From Elusimicrobiota bacterium (GTDB lineage Bacteria > Elusimicrobiota > Elusimicrobia > FEN-1173), in NCBI GenBank assembly GCA_016207625.1, contig JACQPF010000060.1:1-5948 (forward strand): a stretch of DNA of 5,948 nucleotides. Reading direction: 5' to 3'. Positions 1-5,948 of this stretch are shown here, piece after piece (position 1 is the stretch's first letter; each line of letters begins with the position of its first letter). The notes under the pieces are model-generated. The model did no database searches. It saw only the letters and a list, made by a program, of their open reading frames with translations, and was not told the origin of the DNA. A program made the translations under genes and the position numbers.

Positions 1-3000
1 CTATTTATGGATCTCACCAATTGATTACAGAAATCTTTGGCGACGATTTCATCTTCGTTCTTTGTTGTTGAAGTTATCGAACGGGCAGGGTCTTTGACGT
101 CAAGCGCAGGGAAATTTCCCTTAAGTCTATTTTCATCCTTTAATTTCGTTAATCCCATCCGTCCTTTACGCCCCCCCGCAAGCAGCCCAACGACGAGGAA
201 CCCCGCCGCCATGCCCCCGAGCTCCAATATGGATTGATCTATCTTGGTGGTCTGAGAGATCAATGCCGCGACAACTGCCACGCCACCCACCAAAAAGAAG
301 GGGATGGCCATCCCTTCATCGTTTCTTTCCCACCATCCTTTTTTGCTTCTGAAATGCTTAGTTATGGGGGATTCTCCTGGGTTCCCCTGGCTGAGATTTG
401 GGGGCGTGGGCCGGCGGTCCCCAAGTCTCTCATTCATTAGCCAGTATGAAATCTGGTTCATAACCCAATAGGGGAAAAGCATGGAACCAGCAATAATTAC
501 AAAGGCGATGCAAGCCTCCCCGATATCTGTCGGCATGCCATAGAGACGATGGAGGACCAACCCAGCCGCGACACCAAATGCCAACGCGACACTAAAATTA
601 AGAAGTCCGCTCCCAGGATCCTGACCATCTTTATTTTTGCCATTTCCCTTATTGATTTCGAACAAGAAAACAGCAATAAGCGTGAGCACGCCAGCAAACC
701 CTCCGCTTATAACAAAATTCATTAAATTTATTGGCGGAGTAAGCATGGACATGGCAAGGAAACCGAATGCAAACAATCCCGCATAAAAAGGTATACCATG
801 GCCGACTTCCCCGATGTTCTTCTTTCCACCTTTAGAACCCACCCCCTTAGGAATGATGCTGACCACATATCTCTCTGTGCCCAGTTCCACAGTGACTCGC
901 ACCTCATTGGCGACTACGAGTGGGGCGCTTAAATTCGGCGGATAGACAATAATCTTCCCAGCCGGGACATCCACTCCCTTGTCGTTCCTAATGGAAAAAT
1001 CAAATGTATGTGGCCCCCCGGTAGGCCCGTTTCGGTCCGTCAGAACGGCTCCACCGGCAAAGGGTTGCTCTCCAAGATCGGCGCCCGGCTGGAGTTGAAT
1101 CAGATTGGACAGGCTCCCGGGTTGCCCCAAATAGGTCGCTATCGTATCGAATGTGGCATGCACGACAATGGGCTTTTGCATGGGAGCTATTGTTAGCGGA
1201 GTGCTCACGTCGGGAAGAGACGGCACCGCCACCGTCAGGCGTTCGCCGGCGAAGATTTTTTCCAAGGGAGTTTTCTGGTCGCGGAAGGCGTCCAGGTATT
1301 CGGTGCCTGTGCCCTCGAGGTCGGCCCGCAGTTGGGGTTCCAGCACGGCGAAGGCCACGTCCTTTGCCTTCAGGATTTCGGTGATTCCTTCCGTGTGGAA
1401 CCCCCCCGCAACGAGGACGGCCAAAGGATACGCTTCGGTTGACCCGCGCATCTTGGCCACGAGGTTTTCCGTCAAAGGGGTATTGCGCGCCACCACCACG
1501 TCGTCGAAACGCTCAAAAGGCGCAAGCATCGCCGCCAAGGACAGAGCGGTCCCGTTACCGGCGGCGGGCTTGTTCGCCTGTTTCTCCAATTGCTCCAGGC
1601 GCGCCGGGAGGTTGTGAATGGCGTCCCGCCGGTCATGGAACAGACTCCGTTCCTCGGGGGTGATGCCGAAGTCGAGCAGGGTTCCCATCATCCGCAAATC
1701 GCCGTTGAGTTGCACCAAGCCCGCTTCCAGCGGGGTTTTGACGAGGGCGTTCAGGCGGGCCTTCTCAAAGGCGTCCAGTTCAGTGAAGAGGCCGTTGCCT
1801 TGAATGGACTCCGTCAGCATCACGTAGCGGATGTAGCGCTCCATCTCGGGCCGGCTCTTCAGCGACACGCCGTTGGCTTTGCACACGTCGGCCAAATAGG
1901 CGTAGAACTGGCCGTAGGTCGCCCGCTTCGTTTTGTAGGCCTTGCTCATGGCGGCCAATTGCTTCAGGGTTTCCTTGGGGAGCCTCTGAGTCAGCTCCTT
2001 GGTCAGCCCTTTTCGTTCGCTTTCAAGAACGTCTTGGTTGATGGACTTCTCCAGGCCGTAGGCCTCCATGAAGCGGCTCAGCATGGGGAACGCGCTGGAG
2101 GAAACGGCCTTCCGCCCCTGGGCGGCCGCCAAATAGTCCATATATTCGGGGAGGCCCAACTTTTCAGAATGGAAATCCTGCATTTTGCCGTTCAACTCGC
2201 GAATCGCGGGATTGAAAACCGCCTCTTCCAGTTTTCTCGCCCGGGCGTTCAAATCGGTGTGCAGGGCCTTGGCTTGCTTTTCAAGCTTGGAGGCCTCTTT
2301 AAAAGCGTTCACGTTCTCAATATAAGGTTGGGCATCTTCCACGCCCCAGAAAACCGGCGCGTTCTTGGACGCAATGCCCACGTACTCCGGCCCCGTGAGC
2401 CAGCCTTCGTTCATCAGGCTCTTCGCCACGGCGGCCCGCACGTTGTCATCCTTCAGGCCGCGGTAGGACGAGAAGTCAAATGCTCCGCGCGAACCTTCAA
2501 TGCCGACCAGAAGCGGAGTCCCAGCGTTGGAAAGGCTTTCTATAATGGAGGCAATGCTGTTCTGCGCCTCCACGTTGCCGTGGGCGTCCTGCACCAGGAA
2601 CACCATGCCCTGGGACGGTTTCCACCCCTGGGGCACGTTCAAGGCCTGAATGTTCATCACGTCATGCGGAAGGGATTCCAGCCAGTCCTTCAGAGGTTCT
2701 TGAAGGGGAAGGATCAGCTCATTCACGGACGGAGGCAAGGCGAGGTTGGGCAAGGAGCGAATGACCACGCTGGAATTCCCGCTCAACGATTGCTGAAGGA
2801 GCTGCGGCTCCGCCAGCGGCACTTGCGCCAGGAGGGTCGGGGATTCGGTCATGGCGGAGGACTCGCCAAGCTCAGCGTCGTTTTGCTTCAGCGCCTGGGC
2901 GGACTTCTGCCTGTCGGCCCAGAAGCCGGCTTCCAAGTGCGGCACGCCGATCAACTGCGTGTAAAAGAAAACCACCGCCATGAACGCGGCGATGACGCTC

Positions 3001-3059
3001 GTCCGCGCGCGGTAAATTTGAAGAGCTTTCCGTCTGAGAATGTGAGTTAGAAAATTCAT
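1..3059 (-). CDS. Large membrane protein with Tiki/TraB/ChaN-like hydrolase domain (3' partial)
   Basis: The frame is open from ATG at 3059 to the window edge: 1019 codons and no stop, so the C-terminus is missing. The start is supported by GGAGGA four bases upstream and by the basic N-terminus followed at once by a hydrophobic segment (residues 21-39). Visible order: leader or anchor; low-complexity linker (45-130); hydrolase-like domain (about 150-600) with QDAHGN (157-162), GIEGS (186-190), RN (525-526) and GGFHTEG (552-558); probable beta-rich region (629-740); about six membrane helices (756-778, 781-800, 820-839, 848-873, 917-935, 944-962); charged tail. The motif spacing recalls the Tiki/TraB/ChaN/EreA superfamily, in which an N-terminal GExH-like motif, an arginine and a C-terminal histidine lie in the active site. 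That assignment, and any hydrolase or peptidase activity, is inferred from motifs only. Codon use shifts near residue 622. The frame is certain; the function is not. Confidence 0.9.
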   Translation of the reverse strand, partial: MNFLTHILRRKALQIYRARTSVIAAFMAVVFFYTQLIGVPHLEAGFWADRQKSAQALKQNDAELGESSAMTESPTLLAQVPLAEPQLLQQSLSGNSSVVIRSLPNLALPPSVNELILPLQEPLKDWLESLPHDVMNIQALNVPQGWKPSQGMVFLVQDAHGNVEAQNSIASIIESLSNAGTPLLVGIEGSRGAFDFSSYRGLKDDNVRAAVAKSLMNEGWLTGPEYVGIASKNAPVFWGVEDAQPYIENVNAFKEASKLEKQAKALHTDLNARARKLEEAVFNPAIRELNGKMQDFHSEKLGLPEYMDYLAAAQGRKAVSSSAFPMLSRFMEAYGLEKSINQDVLESERKGLTKELTQRLPKETLKQLAAMSKAYKTKRATYGQFYAYLADVCKANGVSLKSRPEMERYIRYVMLTESIQGNGLFTELDAFEKARLNALVKTPLEAGLVQLNGDLRMMGTLLDFGITPEERSLFHDRRDAIHNLPARLEQLEKQANKPAAGNGTALSLAAMLAPFERFDDVVVARNTPLTENLVAKMRGSTEAYPLAVLVAGGFHTEGITEILKAKDVAFAVLEPQLRADLEGTGTEYLDAFRDQKTPLEKIFAGERLTVAVPSLPDVSTPLTIAPMQKPIVVHATFDTIATYLGQPGSLSNLIQLQPGADLGEQPFAGGAVLTDRNGPTGGPHTFDFSIRNDKGVDVPAGKIIVYPPNLSAPLVVANEVRVTVELGTERYVVSIIPKGVGSKGGKKNIGEVGHGIPFYAGLFAFGFLAMSMLTPPINLMNFVISGGFAGVLTLIAVFLFEINKGNGKNKDGQDPGSGLLNFSVALAFGVAAGLVLHRLYGMPTDIGEACIAFVIIAGSMLFPYWVMNQISYWLMNERLGDRRPTPPNLSQGNPGESPITKHFRSKKGWWERNDEGMAIPFFLVGGVAVVAALISQTTKIDQSILELGGMAAGFLVVGLLAGGRKGRMGLTKLKDENRLKGNFPALDVKDPARSITSTTKNEDEIVAKDFCNQLVRSIN
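174..794 (-). other. C-terminal multi-helix membrane domain of the left gene
   Basis: Residues 756-962 hold about six hydrophobic stretches of 18-25 residues, separated by polar loops. The longest loops are near 802-819 (rich in Gly, Asn, Lys) and 876-916 (Pro- and Arg-rich, ending in KKGWWER). A charged tail follows to the window edge. No transporter, rhomboid or kinase motif is recognisable. The codons here are richer in A/T endings than those of the hydrolase-like part of the same gene. Confidence 0.65.
1260..2612 (-). other. Tiki/TraB/ChaN-like hydrolase domain with a large insertion
   Basis: This covers residues about 150-600 of the left gene. A hydrophobic strand leads into QDAHGNVEAQ (157-166), a second strand ends in GIEGS (186-190), then RN (525-526) precedes a helix, and a third strand runs into GGFHTEG (552-558). 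In the Tiki/TraB/ChaN group the first motif is usually GExH, the second strand carries an acidic residue, and the last motif is a Gly-rich strand with His. Here D158, H160, E188, R525 and H555 are the candidate active-site residues. About 335 residues, mostly charged and helical (for example 250-300 and 335-410), separate the second and third motifs, much more than in compact family members. The substrate is unknown. A degenerate domain that has lost activity cannot be excluded. Confidence 0.5.
2940..3059 (-). other. N-terminal signal peptide or membrane anchor
   Basis: Residues 1-40 of the left gene have a basic start (RRK at 9-11, R17, R19) and then an uncharged hydrophobic run from about residue 21 to 39 that ends near a proline. 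This is the pattern of a signal peptide or signal anchor. It would place the hydrolase-like domain outside the cytoplasm. No clear signal-peptidase I AxA site and no lipobox cysteine is visible, so retention as an uncleaved anchor is at least as likely as cleavage. Confidence 0.6.
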
Positions 3060-3063
3060 GCTG

Positions 3064-3069
3064 TCCTCC
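3064..3069 (-). promoter_or_regulatory. Ribosome-binding site GGAGGA of the left gene
   Basis: Read on the minus strand, GGAGGA lies four bases before the ATG at 3059. It is a near-perfect Shine-Dalgarno core at a normal distance. It fixes the start codon of the left gene and indicates a bacterial translation system with anti-SD pairing. Confidence 0.85.
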
Positions 3070-3095
3070 GCAGATTTGTCTTGTCCTACACCAAA

Positions 3096-3101
3096 AGTAT
3101 A
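3096..3101 (-). promoter_or_regulatory. Possible -10 promoter element (TATACT)
   Basis: The minus strand reads TATACT here, five of six matches to TATAAT, 36 bases before the start codon of the left gene. The hexamer 16-18 bases upstream does not resemble TTGACA; a TTGTAA lies too far away (about 22 bases). The whole gap (3060-3152) is AT-richer than the flanking genes. No stable GC-rich hairpin followed by a T-run is visible, so read-through from the upstream gene is also possible. Confidence 0.3.
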
Positions 3102-3152
3102 CCGAAGCCCCATTAAATGCGTGTTACAAACGCCTTAAAAAAGCCTTACAAC

Positions 3153-5834
3153 TCACTTGGACATTCCCCGGCGCTTTCGAGCCTTGTTCAGCTCCCTGAA
3201 GCAGGCGAGAAGCCCGGGGCGTTTGGCATGGGTCAACGTCAACAGGACGACTCTCATCGTATAGTCGTCCACGTATTCGACGTCCATGTCGAACCCCAAT
3301 CTCGCCGCCGCTCGTCTCAAGGTGGCGCGCTGAACCCATTGGCGCGGAACGAGGAAACAGGCTTTCCCGCGTTCGTCCAAGATCTCTCTCACCAGGCGCA
3401 GGGAATCAATGAACAACGTGATCCCGTCTTCGCCATTCAGCATCTGCCGCATGGTGGGGTTAAAGCCGTAGGGAGGATCGCCGAAAACGGACAAGACGGT
3501 CCTTTGCCCCAAGGCTTGCCGTATGGAATCCGCGGTCTCCGCGACACGACGCACATCCCCGGGAATGAAGATGGTTTCTCCTGGGACAGGCCGCACCTCT
3601 TCGGGAAGGGAAAGGGCCTCCCGTCTCCAACTCTCCTGGTTTTGGTCCAACGCGTAATGCGACTCCGCCCTCAAGTCCATGCCGACGTGCCGGGAACGGT
3701 GGCCCACCAGGAGGGCCGCCGCCGAGGTCAAGTTGCCTGTTCCGCTAAAGGGCTCAAAGGTCGCCTCTCCCCTGGGCAAATTCATCCGACGCAGGATCTT
3801 CAGCACGCCATCCGCGGAAGGCATGTGGTTGTAGGATTCCATGTCCAGCCGCGGGCCGTTCGCGCTCCGCGCGAATCTCTTAACGTTTCGGTATATTTCG
3901 CCGAAAGAAGGAATTAATTTGAATTCCCCCCCGTTCTCATCAAAAGACAAAAAGAACGCGACGGAGGTATCGTAAATAAGATCTTGAGTGACATGACTAT
4001 TATCCACATAGGCGATCAAAGAACTGGAGGCGGGCAACCCGTCGCCGGCGAAGAACAGGTCGTAGCGGCCAAGCCGCTCTTCGTCATCGTCCCGCTCCTC
4101 CGTCAATGGGTGCTCTCCCGTATTCACTCGTATTGTCGAGAAGGGCGCGGCGCGGTCTTCCTTATTGTCTTCGGAACGGAAATCCACTCGAAGATCCGGA
4201 TACCGCTCCGTGATCAGGGCCTTCATGACGTCAAGCTGGGCACGGACCACCGCAGGGTCCGTTGCGTTTGAACATTTAAAGACAAGAGCGGCGCTTCCGT
4301 CCTCCGCCGACAACACCGCGCCTTTAAATCCTTTCATCAGTTCCTCAAGGGCCTGCATGAAATCCTCTGGGAAAGGGGTCCCGTCCGCGACACAGGTGGC
4401 ATAGGCGTATGACCGTTGCACCGCGCGCAGCCGACGGCGGATCAAGCGCACGATGTTGCCGTTGGTGTCGGCGTCGTAACCGGAACGGAACCGGAACTGG
4501 ATCCGCCCGCCGTCCCAATCCACCCAACCCAAACCTCCATGATGCTCAAGAACGTCCTGAACTTCCGTCAAGGCCACGCGCAGGAGGCCGGCCGTCTCTC
4601 CCCTGGTCAACGAAGCGTTGATCGAAATGTCGCCGCTCACCGACGCCCCAGTCCCATCGAGCGGAGGAGCCCCGTCAAAGGTCAGCATTCCGAGACCTTG
4701 CCCTTCCAGGAATTCACGCAGCGCCATAAGGTCCGCCCGCGAGGGAGGCCCGCGGATGGGATGTGCTTTCGCATACGCTTGCAAGGCGCTGTTGAGGCGT
4801 TCTCGATGCCCGGCGTTCCCGTCCCCCTCCGACGCCTCCGGAAAGACGCGGGGAGGAAGACCCGACGGTGGCTCAGAGCCGAACGACGATTTCCCTTCAG
4901 CCCCGCCTCGGAACTCCCTGATCAAAGCTCCCGCCAAATGGGGGTTCCCGATGTAGGGTGCGAAAATGGAGAGGAAGGTGCCGAAAACGAACATCCAAGA
5001 GACTTGCTCAGGCTTATCAAGGACGAAGAGGGCGATGACTTGAACCCCGGCCATCAAAACCCGGAACACGGTCTCCTGATGCTCCTTTTTCATTTGGGCC
5101 ATCCATTCTCGAAAAGTGACGGCCGATTGATTCCCCACGGCGGTGGCGCCGAAGTTCGGCCGGTGGCCGGCGATCAAGGAGACGAGGCTCAGCAGAATCC
5201 GGAAACTGTACGCGTTGAGAAGAAAACCAAAAACGGCGGTGGCCTTTTGCACCTCCCAATAAGAGGGCAATTGAACGCCGCCGTCGGCCTCTTTGGCGCT
5301 TTTCCGGACAAGCCAGTAGAAGATGATGGGGATGCCGCTGGTGGCGAAGAAAAGCGTTCCTCCCAAGACGCCCTGGAGAACCATCGAGGACGGCGATAAA
5401 ACGCCGAGGAACGTCGTAAGGATGGAAGCCGAAAGCAAGAGATACCGGATGTAGCCCAGCAGAGACACAATCTTTTGTGGCCCTGTCAAACTGGAGGATC
5501 CCATGATCTGCCGGATCGGGTGGGCGAAAATCCCCTTTGACAGCCACGTCCCCGCCGGGTTCAGAAGCACTTGCATGTCTCCGTAGGCGTACCGGGCGAC
5601 CCGGCGGATGTCCTCCGTGATGGTGGTGGGGACTTCATCCCTGAAATCCATTCCCGGGAAAGCGATGTAGCGCCCATGATAACCCCGGGCCCTGGCGCGC
5701 ATGGAGAAATCAAGGTCTTCCGTGACGGCTTCTTCATTCCAAAAGCCCATTTCCTCCAAGACAGAGAGCCTGATGAAGGCCGCATGTCCGTGCAGCGGGA
5801 CCTCGCCTCCCGCCAGGACTTCCGCGGGGATCAT
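3153..5834 (-). CDS. Truncated GT2 glycosyltransferase fused to SAM-dependent methyltransferase
   Basis: The open frame has 893 codons and a TGA stop at 3155-3153. Residues 1-90 are the second half of a GT2 catalytic domain: GHAAFIR (16-22), TED (38-40, the usual general-base position) and RVARY (78-82), matching the Q/RxxRW site of processive enzymes. Membrane stretches follow at about 123-148, 152-176, 198-222, 257-272 and 278-296. Residues 300-350 are a Gly/Pro/Ser-rich linker, about 350-664 are unrecognised, and 665-870 are a methyltransferase with FEPFSGTGN (693-701) and GDPPYGFN (785-792). GT2 enzymes transfer sugar from a nucleotide sugar at the inner membrane; the nucleotide-binding half and DxD are absent from this ORF. 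The ATG at 5834 has no Shine-Dalgarno and directly follows an in-frame stop, so it may not be the natural start. The reading frame is sure; expression from this start is doubtful. Confidence 0.85.
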   Translation of the reverse strand: MIPAEVLAGGEVPLHGHAAFIRLSVLEEMGFWNEEAVTEDLDFSMRARARGYHGRYIAFPGMDFRDEVPTTITEDIRRVARYAYGDMQVLLNPAGTWLSKGIFAHPIRQIMGSSSLTGPQKIVSLLGYIRYLLLSASILTTFLGVLSPSSMVLQGVLGGTLFFATSGIPIIFYWLVRKSAKEADGGVQLPSYWEVQKATAVFGFLLNAYSFRILLSLVSLIAGHRPNFGATAVGNQSAVTFREWMAQMKKEHQETVFRVLMAGVQVIALFVLDKPEQVSWMFVFGTFLSIFAPYIGNPHLAGALIREFRGGAEGKSSFGSEPPSGLPPRVFPEASEGDGNAGHRERLNSALQAYAKAHPIRGPPSRADLMALREFLEGQGLGMLTFDGAPPLDGTGASVSGDISINASLTRGETAGLLRVALTEVQDVLEHHGGLGWVDWDGGRIQFRFRSGYDADTNGNIVRLIRRRLRAVQRSYAYATCVADGTPFPEDFMQALEELMKGFKGAVLSAEDGSAALVFKCSNATDPAVVRAQLDVMKALITERYPDLRVDFRSEDNKEDRAAPFSTIRVNTGEHPLTEERDDDEERLGRYDLFFAGDGLPASSSLIAYVDNSHVTQDLIYDTSVAFFLSFDENGGEFKLIPSFGEIYRNVKRFARSANGPRLDMESYNHMPSADGVLKILRRMNLPRGEATFEPFSGTGNLTSAAALLVGHRSRHVGMDLRAESHYALDQNQESWRREALSLPEEVRPVPGETIFIPGDVRRVAETADSIRQALGQRTVLSVFGDPPYGFNPTMRQMLNGEDGITLFIDSLRLVREILDERGKACFLVPRQWVQRATLRRAAARLGFDMDVEYVDDYTMRVVLLTLTHAKRPGLLACFRELNKARKRRGMSK
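3227..3842 (-). other. SAM-dependent methyltransferase domain (DPPYG type)
   Basis: This covers residues 665-870 of the right gene. FEPFSGTGN (693-701, bases 3758-3732) is SAM-binding motif I, GMDLR (718-722) supplies the acidic residue of motif II, and GDPPYGFN (785-792, DPPY at bases 3479-3468) is motif IV. The order I then IV matches the class that includes RNA methylases of the UPF0020/Trm11 group and amino-methyltransferases acting on DNA. DPPYG is more typical of the RNA group; N4/N6 DNA enzymes more often have NPPY, DPPY or SPPY. A strand with FLVPRQW (827-833) and one near 860-868 complete a Rossmann-like fold. All core motifs are present, so the domain is probably active; its target is unknown. 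Confidence 0.75.
3843..4817 (-). other. Unrecognised soluble region between GT2 and methyltransferase
   Basis: This covers residues about 340-664 of the right gene. It is hydrophilic with mixed alpha and beta character and has no membrane segments. Helical stretches are suggested at 365-380, 411-432 and 461-475, and strand-like pieces at 445-450, 514-520 and 624-642. A strongly acidic patch lies at 579-587 (EERDDDEER). I recognise no known domain. Its place directly before a DPPYG-type methyltransferase would suit a substrate-recognition domain, as the THUMP domain does in some RNA methyltransferases, but I see no specific THUMP signature. Confidence 0.4.
4935..5834 (-). other. GT2 catalytic C-half and membrane segments
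   Basis: This covers residues 1-300 of the right gene. The order GHAAFIR, then a short helix with GFWNE, then TEDLDFSMR, then a Gly-Tyr turn and RRVARYAYGDMQ is the standard run of the acceptor side of a processive GT2 domain (cellulose-synthase or hyaluronan-synthase like). The RxxRW-type site has Tyr82 in place of Trp. Four to five hydrophobic segments follow. A polar stretch of about 30 residues (223-256) lies between the third and fourth and could be an amphipathic interface segment, as in cellulose-synthase-like proteins. Confidence 0.8.
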
Positions 5835-5948
5835 CAGAATTTAACTCTAACGTGTGATCAAACCGCCGATGCCGGCGAACCAGGTCTAGGATTCGTTGGT
5901 CGGCTGAATCAGGTGCTGGGTATAGGCCAGATGAGGATCAACGTTGAA
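5835..5948 (-). pseudogene. Upstream GT2 coding sequence broken by three in-frame stops
   Basis: Reading the minus strand in the frame of the 893-residue ORF, the 38 codons from the window edge encode GT2-like sequence: FNVDPHLAYTQHLIQPTNES, then TAG (5888-5886), TWFAGIGGLITR, TAG (5849-5847), S, TAA (5843-5841), then IL and the ATG at 5834. In GT2 enzymes a strand ending in Q, an N-rich loop, a hydrophobic helix and GHxAxxR follow the DxD region in this order, so the two parts join naturally. The other two minus-strand frames stop early and do not read like protein. The 5' part of the gene lies outside the window. It may be a decayed gene, a gene split in two, or sequence error near a contig end. 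Confidence 0.55.

Noticed and set aside
497..697. Minus-strand open frame of 66 codons
   Set aside because: It is in a different frame inside the membrane domain of the left gene, whose own frame is open throughout and reads as clean membrane helices.
1590..3050. Plus-strand open frame of 486 codons
   Set aside because: It lies wholly antisense to the left gene. Its product is rich in His, Gln, Gly and Leu with no domain logic, as expected for the complement of GC-rich coding sequence, whereas the minus strand has motifs, membrane segments and a strong ribosome-binding site.
3119..3148. Possible terminator in the intergenic gap (GCGT/ACGC stem; A/T run at 3137-3142)
   Set aside because: The stem has only four base pairs, and the T-run on the minus strand lies before the hairpin instead of after it. 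The nearby GCCTTA pair is a short direct repeat in AT-rich sequence.
3117..3917. Plus-strand open frame of 266 codons
   Set aside because: It is antisense to the methyltransferase region, where the minus strand has intact SAM-binding motifs; it has no domain signal of its own.
4479..4499. Short repeated CGGAAC units
   Set aside because: They encode the alternating Phe-Arg of a probable beta strand (QFRFRS) and are too short to count as a repeat element.
4416..5399. Plus-strand open frame of 327 codons
   Set aside because: It is antisense to the fused GT2 gene, and its product is Arg/Pro/Gly/His-rich without recognisable motifs.
5017..5547. Minus-strand open frame of 176 codons
   Set aside because: It is an alternative frame under the GT2 membrane region, rich in Arg, Pro and His, and lacks the hydrophobic pattern seen in the true frame.
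5841..5888. Stop-codon reassignment (TAG and TAA read as an amino acid)
   Set aside because: The two long downstream frames contain no in-frame TAG or TAA across about 1900 codons, which would be very unlikely if these were common sense codons. The right gene ends in TGA; the stop of the left gene is outside the window, so local site-specific readthrough is not strictly excluded.

Overview
The window is coded almost wholly on the minus strand and holds two long open reading frames read right to left, plus the tail of interrupted coding sequence at the right edge. It looks like a metagenomic fragment from an uncultured Gram-negative-type bacterium. The large multi-domain proteins with little resemblance to standard housekeeping genes, the clear GGAGGA ribosome-binding site and the fairly high GC would fit a candidate phylum such as Omnitrophota or Elusimicrobiota. 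That placement rests on general resemblance only; there is no rRNA, tRNA or marker gene to test it.

Right part (5948 to 3153): a family 2 glycosyltransferase (GT2) of the processive, membrane-embedded type, fused in one frame to a region I do not recognise and then to a C-terminal S-adenosylmethionine-dependent methyltransferase with PFxGTG and DPPYG motifs. The open frame of 893 residues starts in the middle of the glycosyltransferase catalytic domain. The same frame upstream, to the window edge, still reads as GT2 protein but carries three stop codons (TAG, TAG, TAA) within 16 codons. The glycosyltransferase is therefore broken, split, or misread by sequence error at the contig end.

Short gap (3152 to 3060): 93 bases with no convincing terminator, a TATACT box that could be a -10 element, and a strong ribosome-binding site for the next gene.

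Left part (3059 to 1): a protein of at least 1019 residues that runs off the left edge. It has an N-terminal membrane segment or signal peptide, then a domain whose spaced motifs (QDAH, GIEG, RN, GGFH) resemble the Tiki/TraB/ChaN/erythromycin-esterase group of putative metal-dependent hydrolases. A large helical insertion splits that motif set. A probably beta-rich stretch, about six membrane helices and a charged tail follow. Base composition and codon use change at about position 1200, where the hydrolase-like region ends.

The two genes share strand and order and are close together, so they may be co-transcribed. Both are predicted membrane proteins, so a role in envelope or surface glycan chemistry is possible, but this is inference from layout only. 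No RNA genes, CRISPR arrays, insertion sequences, attachment sites or long repeats were seen.
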